NCBI GenBank assembly: GCA_015501595.1
Contig: JADNRX010000394.1
Coordinates: 1 to 48,250, forward strand
DNA: 48,250 nt
DNA from: Hymenopellis radicata
Taxonomy: Eukaryota; Basidiomycota; Agaricomycetes; Agaricales; Physalacriaceae
Direction of reading: 5' to 3'
Within the stretch, counting starts at the first letter, position 1, and each line of letters starts with the position of its first letter. Both the position numbers and the translations under genes were made by a program. Below the pieces are notes generated by a model. It had not been told where the DNA came from, searched no databases, and saw only the letters and a program-made list of their open reading frames with translations. This document shows, piece by piece, positions 1-10,187 of this stretch.

Positions 1-134
1 TTGAGAACAATAGTAAGATAGGTATCACAATAAAGTAAGACTAAGAAGGAAATAAGAGAATAAGTAGAAATAATGGTCCAAGAGTGACAACGAGTAAGGA
101 TGTTTGAGTGTCTGTACCAGGTAAATCCTCTACA
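1..134 (-). repeat. Partial 3' LTR (continues left of the window)
   Basis: This is the direct repeat partner of 1685-1817. It ends with CTCTACA exactly where the right copy does and then diverges. If the LTR is 245 bp, about 111 bp lie outside the window. The adjoining interior (135-150) is only weakly purine-rich on the minus strand, so a polypurine tract is not evident. Confidence 0.65.
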
Positions 135-272
135 TCTCATACAAACTTAAATTTTCAGCCTCCGGGCTGAACAGCGACGGTGTTGAACCAGCGCCTGCGG
201 CGGTAGCGCTTGTGAAGGCGCTTACCATATATGGTCAGCCGTCATCGTCGGCGATAGCCGAAAGATCTATCT

Positions 273-1454
273 TCAACCACAACCACAACCGCGCGTTAAA
301 TTTCTGCACGACTTCGCACCTCTTTTGCGCCTCTGCGCGCACCTGCAACGCGTGTTAATAACGAGTAATCGTCCAACAATGGGCTCATATGGATTTGCCG
401 GAGCATCTGGCGTATAGAGTCGGGATGAACGTGATGGAGAGAGCGCGATCTGGGGTACGAGAGTTCTTTGCTTCTCCATGGCGTATGCTGAACTCGTTGC
501 AGTCATCGGCGTGGATTCGGGAGCGATAACGGTTACGGCGGGTATCTGGGCTGCGTCTGTCTCAGCGTGCACGGCCTTCGGTGGCTCGTCTGCATCGGCG
601 CTGGACTCAACGTCGTATAATACACTGGCGGCGGTGGCGGCGGCGTAATCCTCGGGAACTGTGGGCATACCCTCCTGATCCAGGTAATGGTCGGCTTCAA
701 CCTGCAGGATCTCTTCTGTCGTGTCGCGTTCTGGCTGTTCTTCTTCCAAAACCGTGCACTTCTCGTCGGCTTCATCAACCTCGGCATCGTAGTGAACGGT
801 GTCAATACCCTGGCCGTCAAGGCCTGACTTGTGTGGCGATGTATCCTCTTCGCCTAGCTGCTGATCGGTGTGGGGGTCGACTTGGGAATTGGTGGGGAGT
901 GAAGGATAACCAACGATAGGCGGTTCGGATGGCGTGGATGGCGTGGACGACGCAATAATGCACGGGTCGGAAACGTAGTCGTCGTAGTCGTATGAATCCT
1001 CTACATCTTCCCTTCGCCATGCTAACTCCTTCCAGAATGCCTTCAAATACGGACGGAGGGTCCCATCTTCATAGCAGCTCTCGACGTACTCGTCATCGGG
1101 GCTATAGTGTGACTCGCCCTTCCACCCCCCCTCGTAATACTCCCATGTCTCCTCGTAACGTGCACGGATGGATCGCTTGAAAGCCTTCCAACCTTCCCGC
1201 TGCTCATAGCTGGAAAATCGGCTCCACTGGCGGAATGTGTCGCGATCGACCAAGCGCATTGCGAGCTCAACGCGTTCGTCTTTCCGCATCGTTCGACGTC
1301 GGATCCGGTCCTTGGACAAGCGTTCGACAAGATGGATAAACCCGATGATATGGCGCTGCTTCCGGCGTGGAGAGGTGAAGCTGTACAAAAAGTCGTCAGC
1401 GTCTGCATAAGCCTGTCGGCCATAGCCTCGTCGTCTATCCCAGGTAAGCTTCAT
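273..1454 (-). CDS. 393-aa protein encoded inside the LTR element (Gag-like position)
   Basis: A single uninterrupted frame starts ATG at 1454, about 105 bp inside the PBS-like site, where gag would begin. Residues 1-160 are rich in Arg, Trp, Tyr and charged residues (RRKQRHIIGF, WEYYEGGW). Residues 165-345 are acidic, Pro/Ser/Thr-rich and probably disordered. The C-terminus is Cys/Arg-rich (CRCAQRRKRGAKSC, GCGCG), which might bind nucleic acid but does not match a CCHC knuckle. I recognise no family. Position suggests a degenerate or divergent Gag, or a host gene captured by a non-autonomous element. Lack of introns and location between LTRs favour an element origin. Confidence 0.55.
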   Translation of the reverse strand: MKLTWDRRRGYGRQAYADADDFLYSFTSPRRKQRHIIGFIHLVERLSKDRIRRRTMRKDERVELAMRLVDRDTFRQWSRFSSYEQREGWKAFKRSIRARYEETWEYYEGGWKGESHYSPDDEYVESCYEDGTLRPYLKAFWKELAWRREDVEDSYDYDDYVSDPCIIASSTPSTPSEPPIVGYPSLPTNSQVDPHTDQQLGEEDTSPHKSGLDGQGIDTVHYDAEVDEADEKCTVLEEEQPERDTTEEILQVEADHYLDQEGMPTVPEDYAAATAASVLYDVESSADADEPPKAVHAETDAAQIPAVTVIAPESTPMTATSSAYAMEKQRTLVPQIALSPSRSSRLYTPDAPANPYEPIVGRLLVINTRCRCAQRRKRGAKSCRNLTRGCGCG

Positions 1455-1572
1455 TGTCTTCCGTGATCGTCTAGCTCAACGACGGCATCAGACTCTGTTT
1501 CCGAAGGTGGCGAGTTCGCGAGCGGTGCGGCCCGGGTGACCGTGAATGCTCGAACGAGCGGTGGGCTCCAGA

Positions 1573-1817
1573 TGTAGGTACTAGGTACCGTTCTTCTGAG
1601 CAATACGGACAACAAATGGGAGGAGAACTGAGATGCCTATTCTGATGTACTGAGAGGGTATATATACTGTACATACGATGGTCTTTGAGAACAATAGTAA
1701 GATAGGTATCACAATAAGTAAGACTAAGAAGGAAATAAGAGAATAAGTAGAATAATGGTCCAAGAGTGACAACGAGTAAGGATGGTTTGAGTGTCTGTAC
1801 CAGGTAAATCCTCTACA
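1573..1817 (-). repeat. 5' LTR of the compact element, followed by a PBS-like site
   Basis: The 245-bp stretch has inverted TGTAG/CTACA termini, a TATA-like motif (plus strand 1658-1667) and is followed, in minus orientation, by a two-base spacer and a TGG-starting primer-binding-like sequence at 1570-1559. Its outer 133 bases match the partial repeat at 1-134. The full length is inferred from the terminal motifs, because only the outer part of the other LTR is in the window. Confidence 0.65.
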
Positions 1818-1982
1818 ATCTGGTCCAGTTACTATTGAACCGCCATTGATAGATCATCGAGTCCTACAATGAACGTTTAGAAGTCGGTAGGGTCAAGGAC
1901 ACGTAAGGCTTCACCGATGGGCTAAGAACGACATGAGACCCAGCAGTGTACGTCGTATCGGGCTCTTCTGCATTCACACGGG

Positions 1983-2381
1983 TCATCGAAGCTGGAAACC
2001 ACATCTTTCCGCCTGAAGATTGATGAGAGTCTGCGAAAGCTTCAGAGCGAAGAACGCACTGGTTGGGTGAAGCGTCTTCGAATTGTGTCGGATGATCGCC
2101 CTACCAGCATCGAGGTTCTTATTCAAGTCCCCGATGGCGAGACCAGAAACTACCTCCCTCGTGCTCGGGATGCGCTGAACAGAGGGAGCAGTCAAAACGC
2201 TGAGATGGAATGCTCCGGCGGCCATGATAGCAAGCATGGCTATGAGACTAGCGAGAAGAAGGCTATCGAAGCGGGAGCCTTCGCGATCATGAGAGACCTG
2301 CGGTACAGAGGTTTCCTTGTACTCGTCAGACTCATAGTCTTCAACGGAACTAGTAGTGAGAAGTCGCGTGTACTCTGCCAT
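1983..2381 (-). CDS. Small single-pass membrane protein, unknown function
   Basis: This frame encodes about 132 aa from the methionine of MAEYTRLL; an upstream in-frame ATG (2438) would add 19 residues but the internal start gives a more usual cytosolic head. Residues 1-37 are polar and acidic, followed by a hydrophobic segment (DSLLLASLIAMLAIMAAGAF, about residues 39-58) and a basic, Gln/Leu-containing tail. It is divergent from the UstYa-like gene at 2698, with about 316 bp between starts that could act as a shared promoter. No family is recognised. It might be the N-terminal part of another type II membrane protein whose remainder was lost, but I see no UstYa HxxHC motifs. Confidence 0.45.
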   Translation of the reverse strand: MAEYTRLLTTSSVEDYESDEYKETSVPQVSHDREGSRFDSLLLASLIAMLAIMAAGAFHLSVLTAPSVQRIPSTREVVSGLAIGDLNKNLDAGRAIIRHNSKTLHPTSAFFALKLSQTLINLQAERCGFQLR

Positions 2382-2697
2382 CGAGGGTTGTGGGTGGGGA
2401 AGCAAGAAACTTGAGATACACAGCCAGTGTAGTCGCAAGAATAACTAGATCATGTCCCTGGGGGATCCGTAATAACGGAGAAAGTGGGGACATCTGGGAA
2501 GCGGCAAACCCTTTGGAGCAGCTACGAGCGCTGTCCGGGCGTGCATGGGGAGCTAAATTTGCAGGCCTAGGTGACCGAGGATCCCCGTTCCTCCTTCGCG
2601 TTTCACATTTACTGATAGTGGCTGAGTACTGCGCCGTTTTCTTCGTCAAATTCGTGTCCTTTATACTTGGATAAGGGCCATTGGAAGGAGATCAGAC

Positions 2698-3338
2698 ATG
2701 GTTCAACTCCTCCCCCGTAACCCCTTGCTTGTGGCTTACACCGGACTCCTCTTGTCCATCGCGTTAAACTTATCTGCTGTCTATGTTTTCCGTTATCGTC
2801 GAGAAACCTGCCAAAGCATCCTCGAGCTGAAGGAAGGAGACGACAGTCATTTCAGTAAGCTACACTGGGTATTGAATGAAGGGACGTGCTTACTGAGTTT
2901 GTTTGAAGGCTACATCGGAGACGATTATCCGCACGAACTGCCTATACATCTTCCAACGGTCGGCATGAAGGTTGAGAACAGCGAGCGCTTTGGACTGTCG
3001 GACTTCTACGCGTGGGGTGACTGGCGAACGACCGATATGTTCCCAGCAAGCAACGGCTTCGTCAAGTTGGGCCCAAACGGTAAGAGAAACAGTACCCAGC
3101 AAACAGTCGTGCTGATAACCATGTTCCTAGGTAGAAAATTTGGTATGAGAGCGCTGCGGTCGAGAAGAATGTATTACTGACGTTCAGTCTAGGAATCGCG
3201 ATGTTCCACCAAATGCACTGCCTGCAGAAGATTCGGGATGCCATCGTCCAGGGCGACGCGGGTCATCACACGCGACACTGCTTGAATCTGCTCAGGCAGA
3301 CAGTTCTTTGCGCCAGCGACACGACGCTAGACCCATGA
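2698..3338 (+). CDS. UstYa-like (DUF3328) oxidase family protein
   Basis: The first exon gives a short head, a membrane segment (about residues 8-28) and the lumenal region typical of DUF3328: HELPIHL, then WGDWRTTDMFPASNGFV. The second coding stretch (3135-3338) carries both family signatures, FHQMHCLQKI and HTRHCLNLLRQ followed by LCASD, and ends at TGA 3336-3338. The two HxxHC motifs are the proposed metal-binding/catalytic residues of UstYa enzymes, which cyclise or oxidise peptides in fungal RiPP pathways and act on other metabolites in some clusters. The splice is unsettled: the obvious donor at 3080 (GTAAGA) leaves the wrong phase, whereas a GT at 3061 with AG at 3134 keeps the frame but removes conserved residues. 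A small frame lesion is therefore possible. A TATA-like TTTATACTT lies about 40 bp upstream. Confidence 0.8.
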
Positions 3339-3676
3339 TAAACAAGCATAGCATAGATGGTCTGGGAATTGTACATGTGTGTCGAGACTGGGAGACAGTG
3401 TTCGACTTTGTTACTGAGAACCAGCTGAAGTATCTGAACACAAGCGAAGGATGGAATGGGTAGTCTGTATAGTCTTACATGAAATCGAATTGGTCCTGCG
3501 TTGAGTCGTCGCGTTACGGACATTGACATGGCCGTCCGTTGTTGAGTGTCGGCACCGGTCCGACGACCGCGCCTTAAGTTCTATTTTGCCTCGATTCGTC
3601 GACATTATCAAGAACGGGAATGTGATTTTTCTAACAGCTTATAACTACATATAGACTACCAATATCATATCAAAAT
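3339..3676. other. Convergent intergenic stretch
   Basis: This 338-bp gap lies between the stops of the UstYa-like gene (+) and the dynamin-like gene (-). It should hold both 3' ends. No further gene or repeat was recognised. Confidence 0.5.
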
Positions 3677-6451
3677 TCAGGAATACATGAGCTCCTGATA
3701 AGCGGTCTGGAGACGTTCCAACTTCTTCGTCAGTTCCTCACGACGATCAGCCATCTGGGGACTCTCTTGAGCGAGTTCTTTGCAGATATCTTGTCCCTTC
3801 GCCCCGTGAATACCAAGACGCTCATACAGCGTGACCAACAGACCACGATCGAGTCCTTGGACGAGATCATAGTCAATGGCCAGCGGAATATTGTCAATAT
3901 AACGCTTGTACGCGACTGGAATCTATTCAGAGGATGAACATAGAAGAGTATAACGCTGACCTTGGAAGTATGCACGAACATCGGCCATTATCTCGAGTGC
4001 GTGTTCCATTTCATCGTGTGGCAGGAGTGCTCCGAGATCCGCCGCCTTGACACCAGAAATACCTATACGCGTACAGTGCGAGAGAATTGCGTTGACATCC
4101 TCATTGATAGTAGTGCTGTAAACGCCAATCGTACGTCTTCTTCCACTGCGTATATTTCGTGATACGGGAGGCACATACCTCGCCAGGGCTGTGGCCACAC
4201 TAGAATGCTCTGTCCGTTGCCGTTGCATCTTATAATGATTTAAGAACTTGTGCTTGTAGTCACCGAGATAATGCGTGTTCAGCGTATACGGACGATCCTC
4301 CAATTTGACCAACCAGTCAATCTTGGCTTCGGTAGCTTCAAGGTGTAGTTTGAGGCATTCGTGTATGTATAGACTGTTGAAGATGATTAACGAATGTTAC
4401 GTGGTCAATGCACCAACGACGACGTACCGAACTTTCTGTTCGAGAAGCCTTTGCCCAAAGGATCCGAAATGTTTCGTGACTATCTGGTCCATTTCATGAC
4501 CAAGCATGGCATACACCTCTCGACACAGCGCCTTCGCCGGAGCATGCCATTTGGCAACAAATCTCGAGATGTATGCTTGCTTTACGACGAATGGAAAGTT
4601 GCCTGGCAACTCTCGAGTCCGAGCACTGTCGAGCAACAGTTAACAACTATGACTGGAACCTGAACGAGGTGAGCTCACTGGAGTGCACGAGCATGAACCT
4701 CTTCGACATAGATGAGGTCAGACTCTTGCGCGTCTGTTGCACTTTCTTCACCCGAGAGAAAAGTCGGGCGCTTCCAGGCACAGGAGCTAGCCTGTGTTTC
4801 AGAGAACGGTCTGAACGCGGGAGCTGTGCGACGAATGGCCAATTTGAATTGTTCTTGAGCAAGACGAACTCTCTGCATGATGCCTTCTTCGTCGGAAACG
4901 CCTTCAACGTGCGTAGATACGTCGCGCGTGAATTCGGACAGGAGAGACGAGACTTCCTGGAGAGGATTTTCGGAGGGAGGCTTTGGCATGACGCAGATCT
5001 GGTGAAGGGTTTTCTCGATGGCGCGTTCCATCTCAGACCTGATATCAGGAAGTCTGAGAGTTTTTGGTCAATGAAAGAGAAGCAAAGCGAAACAAAGAAC
5101 AAGCCTTTTTGAAATGAGATCAGAAAGAATATGGCTGAGCCGCTCCACGAGATTAGAAGTTCGCAAGTAGCGTTGGTAAACAGAGTCCAGACCAGCCCAT
5201 GGATCGACAGTTGAGAAAAAGTCGTTCTCTCGTTGTCGCGCTTCGCTCCAAGTAATGCCGTTCTTGATATCGGTAGACGAAGGCTGCTTGACGCAGTACC
5301 AGTTGTTTTCGAGCGCTTCTTTTTCACCACGGATGAACGCCACCCACGCGTTTTCCTCGCCGGACGGGATGCGATCTGGTTTCGTGAGGACACCTAGAGC
5401 AATGTCCGATATTGGTCACCTCACTACGACAAAATAAGTGGGGACTAACCGATAGTGCGCTTTCCTAAAGGGTCGTGCATCTTCGCCAAATGATGGGCAC
5501 CTTGGTTTTCAAAAATCGGCTGAGTAACTTGTTAGCCAAGGAGCCGACCACGCATTCGAAACTCACTCTCGCAAGCCACCGTTAGAAGGATCAAACAGCT
5601 GGGCTTGGAGATGTAGGATTCCACAAGACTTTTGACTAGATTGATATCGCCGTCGTTTCCAGCGCTACCGGTGCTGGCGATGAGACCTACAAACAAGTCA
5701 GCCCCGGAGCATCGTAGACGCGAGCTGGCAGTAGACATACCGGGCAAGTCGCAGAAAGACAAGTCAGCGACGCCAGGTCCGCTGATCTGGAGGGAAACGA
5801 AGTTGGCAGAGAACGAGAGCTGGTTCTCGATGAGATCTTCGTCCTCGCCGTCCAGGAATTCGGATGGGCGACGTTTCGGGTTCAAAATCGCGCGCTGAGC
5901 GCGCCTGAGGCGCTCCTCGACGTCTTCCTTGTCGTATATAATGTCTCCAAACTGTTCGTTCCTAGCCGTCCCGAGAAGTTGGCCGTTAGGATCCTTGATG
6001 AAACGTAACGAGACGATGCATTTCCAGGCGTCGGTTGAGTGAGCGAGGCGACACTCTGTCGGGCAGCTATAGTGCAAAGTCAGAGCGCGATAGGAATCTT
6101 CAGTAACCGTGACGCATTACCGAGTGCAAGTCCCAGCAGCTCGTGGTAGGGTAATACCCGAGATGGACTCGATGAGGGAAGATTTTCCGGCGCTTTGAGA
6201 CCCGATAACAGCAATTTGAGGTAGGTCGATATCAACTTGGGCTCTGTGATGCGACATCGTCAGCGCCTGTGACACACATATGAGAAGACTTTCGCGTACC
6301 CTGTGCTATGAAGACGATTAATGAGATCTAACAGAATGCGACGCCGCCCCGAAAGGTCAGGATTGGCCAGCCAACTCCTCCTTCGTCGAAAGGGCTCAGA
6401 GACGACGTTGTGTGAGACATGAATGAAGATAAGGGAGATCGCGTTGTTCAT
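3677..6451 (-). CDS. Dynamin-superfamily GTPase (Mx/Vps1-like)
   Basis: About ten exons encode roughly 770 aa of a membrane-remodelling GTPase. The G domain has the P-loop GSQSAGKSS (around 6195), switch region TRCPTECRL, DLPG (G3, split by the intron 5740-5687) and TKPDR (G4, exon starting 5393). The middle/stalk domain follows ([26 protein letters not shown]) and the GTPase effector domain ends the protein ([19 protein letters not shown], then [12 protein letters not shown]). Stop is at 3679-3677. Introns placed: 6299-6244, 6120-6067, 5740-5687, 5566-5528, 5449-5394, 5104-5054, 4678-4626, 4427-4374 and 3960-3916. Two are odd. The 5104 intron needs a GC donor to keep the conserved KRLPDI. 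The 5566 intron must be only 39 nt, or else one T in the run at 5511-5515 is extra. A 33-nt stretch near 4190 could also be spliced but keeps the frame. Role in vesicle scission or organelle division is by family; the specific membrane is unknown. Confidence 0.9.
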
Positions 6452-7674
6452 CTTCAGAAACGATGATATATATACTTCAAAATCGTGGGCGCTTAGACAA
6501 GATTAAGCGCCTTGAGAATTGCGGGAGAGGACACGAGGTTGATTATCTGCCAGATAGGCGATGTAGGTTGCAATGGGGAGGTGGCGCGCCAACAGTCAAG
6601 GTGCCGAATATCCAGCGAATATCTTATTCGGAATGGACGGTATGCTCGGTCACTTCTGGCGTCCATTGAATCTCCTTCGGCTAATGACAGGAAAAAGGTT
6701 AGTTTTTGAGTTGCAGGAATGATTGACGACGTTACATTGATACATTGGGTAAGGCAGTGGTAAGGCGCCAGAGTTCCTGACGGCTTCCAAACACAACGGG
6801 AGCGCATTGGACTCGGAGAAGCACCGTACATCATCATGTAGCGCAGATTTTGAGATAGTTCCAGGAGATTGAATTCAATGCACCGGGGAGTGACGATCCA
6901 GATTGCCTCCCAAGGACACATTGTAGTGAACAAGGTAGAACGTAAAAATTTCTAACCACTTTGAACACTATTTGGAGTACGATCCGTGAAGGCACGATGC
7001 TTCTCACAGTCATGGTCCTATGGTCGTGAGGTCGCAGCAAAAAAGGACAAAATTGAATTGGCGCAAGATTACTCGCACGGCACGTGACAGACGCGTTCCG
7101 AATTTGCGACCCGAACTCACCTGCATTGCTCTCAAAGGCTCTTAAAGGCTGCTCCAGATGTGTTGTGAAGCGCTGTCGACTTGTCCTATCTTGATCTTGC
7201 CAAAATAGTATGGTGGCGCTACGGCAAGCTCAAGACTGACCTCGGGGAGAAGCCCGATTCAGAATATGCCCCCTTTACAGAACCGATTTCTGCGATGACG
7301 CCGGGGGCATACTCTTCTAAGACTAGAGTACGTACTAGAACCAGGAGAAATGCGAGGCTCACATATGTCGTATGTAAGTGAACTTGCCCATGTGCCATCC
7401 TATCTCATTTCTTCATTAGCTTCGAGCGTTTCTCATTCATTGAACGTTAACCTGGTGAGGATCAGATGACAAGCATCCTTCGGAGCTGGCTTGGGTTCCT
7501 GTCGTTCGAGGCTATTGTGGCTTTGAGTACTAAGAATGTATTAATGGATGCAGGTCCGACGGAGCTTTGTTGGCATATCAACTTCGTCCGTCGGACATGT
7601 CCTGAACTACTGTCGTTCGCGAGCCCATAAAGCTCGCGGGCGATGATGCTCCTGATGTACAACCTTGGAGCGCC
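6452..7674. other. 1.2-kb stretch without a supported gene
   Basis: The region holds the divergent upstream sequences of the dynamin-like gene (-) and P450-1 (+). A minus-strand frame at 6933-6493 (about 146 codons) is open but has no recognisable motif or convincing splice context, so it is not called. No repeats were recognised. Confidence 0.4.
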
Positions 7675-9920
7675 ATGTATCCCCCCCTTCACTTTATTTT
7701 TCTTGCACTAGCAACTGTCGTCGCGTATCAGATCCTTCGATTTACGAAGTTCTTGTACCGAGAGTTCACCTCTCCTCTTTATTACCTTCCTGGTCCCCGG
7801 AGCGGCAGTCTCTTATTCGGTAGCTTCCAAGACATCTGGTCAAAGGTTCTATGAAAGCACCCATGCGTTCACCTTTGTTCTGACGAATCTCCTAGGACAT
7901 CGGAGCAACAGAAACTCAGTGGATACGGGAGTATGGGAGGACTTTCTCGTTCCGCGGATTCTTTGGTGCAAATAGACTTCTGACAACCGACACCAAAGCC
8001 ATCTCCCACATCCTCCTAAATTCCTACCATTACGCCAAGCCTGGGTTTTCACGAGTCGCTCTTATTGCGACTACTGGTCGAGGTGAGCGCCGCCAGCTTC
8101 GAACTGTCATATTCTCGTCGCTGAATGTGCTCCAGGTCTTCTCGCTGTCGAAGACGATATACATCGACAACAGGTGATTTCATCGCCGTCTTAAGTGAAA
8201 ACGTAACATCTAAATTCCATTCATTTCAGCGTCGCATCTTGGTAAGTCTAAAATGCGCTGTATTGCCTACTGACTCTCATCTGGGGCCGTAGAATCCTGC
8301 ATTTGGACCTGCTCAAATTCGCGACCTTACTGAAGTCTTTGTGGCTAAATCGAACCAGGTTCTCGATGACCCTATAAGATTGAACACTGACTCACGCACG
8401 CCCTCAGCTTCGTGACATATGGGCGAATTTGTGCGACGGTCGCCCGACTCGCATCAACGTCATTCCGTGGCATGCTCGAACGACATTGGATATCATCGGG
8501 CTCGCTGGTGCGGACAGTGACTCTTTGCTTCACTGCGTTAGCTCACTGTTTCTATTTAGGTTTCGACTACGGGTTTGACTCGCTTCAGTCCTCGGAAAAC
8601 CCAAGAAAACTTCACAAGCAACTCTTGTCCTTTTTTCAGAAGAATTCCACCGTAAGACCATCTTCCATGAGACGCAGGATGGCATGGCTGGCCATGGTAC
8701 TTCCCGTGAAAGTAAGTCCTCGATGTTGTTGGCGTGCGCTAAGCTTTAGCTGTCATTTCAGGTCTTGACATATATTCAACGGCGCCAGTTCCAAGCGGGT
8801 CCTACCATGGAGCGCATTGGAAGAAGCATCTTAGATGCCGCGAAATCTGAGGCTTCGGGTGCCGAGAAAGTATTGGATAATGGACGATCGATCTTTTCTT
8901 TGCTTGTGAAAGCAAACTTGTCTTTAACTGAGAAAGGGGAGCAGCGAATGAGTGACAGTGATGTTCTTGCCCGTAAGTTGATTTTGTCAAGCTGACCAAG
9001 ATCTAAATGCTGTTACAGAGGTTCCGACATTTCTCGTTGCGGGACATGAAACTACGAGGTTTGGTTTTCTTCATTTCCTAATTGACCCGTATCTCATGCA
9101 CTTCCCCAGTACTGCTCTGTCCTGGACATTATTCGCGCTCTCTCAGCAGCCCGACGTGCAACAAAAGCTTCGAGATGAACTGTTCACTCTCCAGACTGAG
9201 ACACCCACAATGGACGACTTGAACGCTCTTCCGTATCTGGATATGGTGATACGCGAGAGTCTTAGACTTTACGCTCCCGTACCGACTACTATTCGTGTTG
9301 CGCGACAAGACGACGTTATCCCACTGAGCCAGCCTTACAAGGACAGCTGCGGGGTTTGGCATGATTCGGTCGAGTGCGCCGCCACACTGCGTTGTTTGGG
9401 TGATTAAATTGACGTCGGATTCTTCCAGGCTCAAGAAAGGCCAGACTGTGCTCATTCCCATATCTCATATCAACTGCGACGAGGAGCTTTGGGGTCCCGA
9501 CGCGTTGCTCTTCCGGTAAGCATGCCGAGACCTCATCATCATTCTACGCTTCTGCTTAGCCTCCTTTCTAGACCAGAACGATGGGAAGCGTTACCAGCAG
9601 CCGTGACTTCCATACCAGGCGTTTGGGGTAACATGCTAACCTTTTTTGGCGGCGTGCACTCGTGTATCGGATATCGATTTTCGATTGTAGAGTGAGTACT
9701 ATGTACTTACTTCTCGCTGACTAAAGCTGACAATTACTCAAGGATGAAGGCTCTCCTTTTCTCTCTGCTGCGTGCCTTCGAATTTGAACTAGCGGTTCCT
9801 GTGGAAGACGTAGCCAAATCGTTCACACCCGTCATACGTCCAGTATTACGAAGCGAGCCGGACGCTGGCTGTCAGCTACCTATGATCGTAAAGCCTCTCG
9901 AACGTGTGTATGCGTTGTAA
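7675..9920 (+). CDS. Cytochrome P450 monooxygenase (P450-1)
   Basis: A complete multi-exon microsomal P450 starts MYPPLHFIF with an N-terminal membrane anchor (about residues 3-22), then the proline hinge YYLPGPRSG. Later exons give the I-helix oxygen-binding motif VAGHETT (around 9040), the K-helix ExxR in IRESLRLY (around 9250), the PERW segment (around 9575) and the haem-cysteine loop [13 protein letters not shown] (around 9645-9685). It ends LERVYAL at TAA 9918-9920. All inferred junctions are GT-AG, including the intron at 8083-8135 whose position is shared by P450-2 and P450-4. It would oxidise a small hydrophobic substrate at the ER using NADPH-cytochrome P450 reductase. It is in the same family as the three P450s further right but clearly diverged from them. 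No substrate can be inferred. Confidence 0.92.
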
Positions 9921-10187
9921 TCAGATTGGTCTCGGACTTGTAAACTGCTCAGTGCAGATCACCTTTTGTAAGAGGACTTTCTTGATAGGATGCTTGTAGA
10001 CATTGCGGATGAGCAACCTTGAACCCGTTGAGCCGGCAGAGTACTCGCTCCTCAGGCCTCATGAATGTCATCATCTCGGCCCGGCATCGTCACATAATAA
10101 TTGACGTTCCGGAAAATGCGAACCTCGGTCTGGTAAGATTCGTTTAAGAACGCGCAATGATGAAGGATTGGTCTATACAAACTCCCC

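Larger units (their letters stand above)
1..1817 (-). mobile_element. Compact non-autonomous LTR retroelement (left LTR cut by window edge)
   Basis: Bases 1-134 recur at 1685-1817 with no substitutions and only three single-base length differences in short runs. Read on the minus strand, the right copy starts with TGTAGAGG at 1817 and can be followed to ...CCTACA at 1573, giving a 245-bp LTR with TGTAG/CTACA ends and a TATATATA stretch near 1658-1667. Two bases inside lies TGGAGCCCACCG (1570-1559), which starts with TGG as primer-binding sites complementary to a tRNA 3' CCA do. The interior holds one 393-aa frame and no protease, integrase or reverse transcriptase, so this resembles a TRIM/LARD-type element. 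Near identity of the repeats implies a recent insertion. The target-site duplication cannot be checked because the left LTR leaves the window. Confidence 0.7.

Noticed and set aside
4647..5393. Long 248-codon minus-strand frame within the dynamin-like gene
   Set aside because: It is a different frame from the one carrying the G domain and stalk motifs and shows no domain of its own.
6493..6933. 146-codon minus-strand open frame between the dynamin-like gene and P450-1
   Set aside because: No family motif, no convincing neighbours in frame, and composition like random open sequence.
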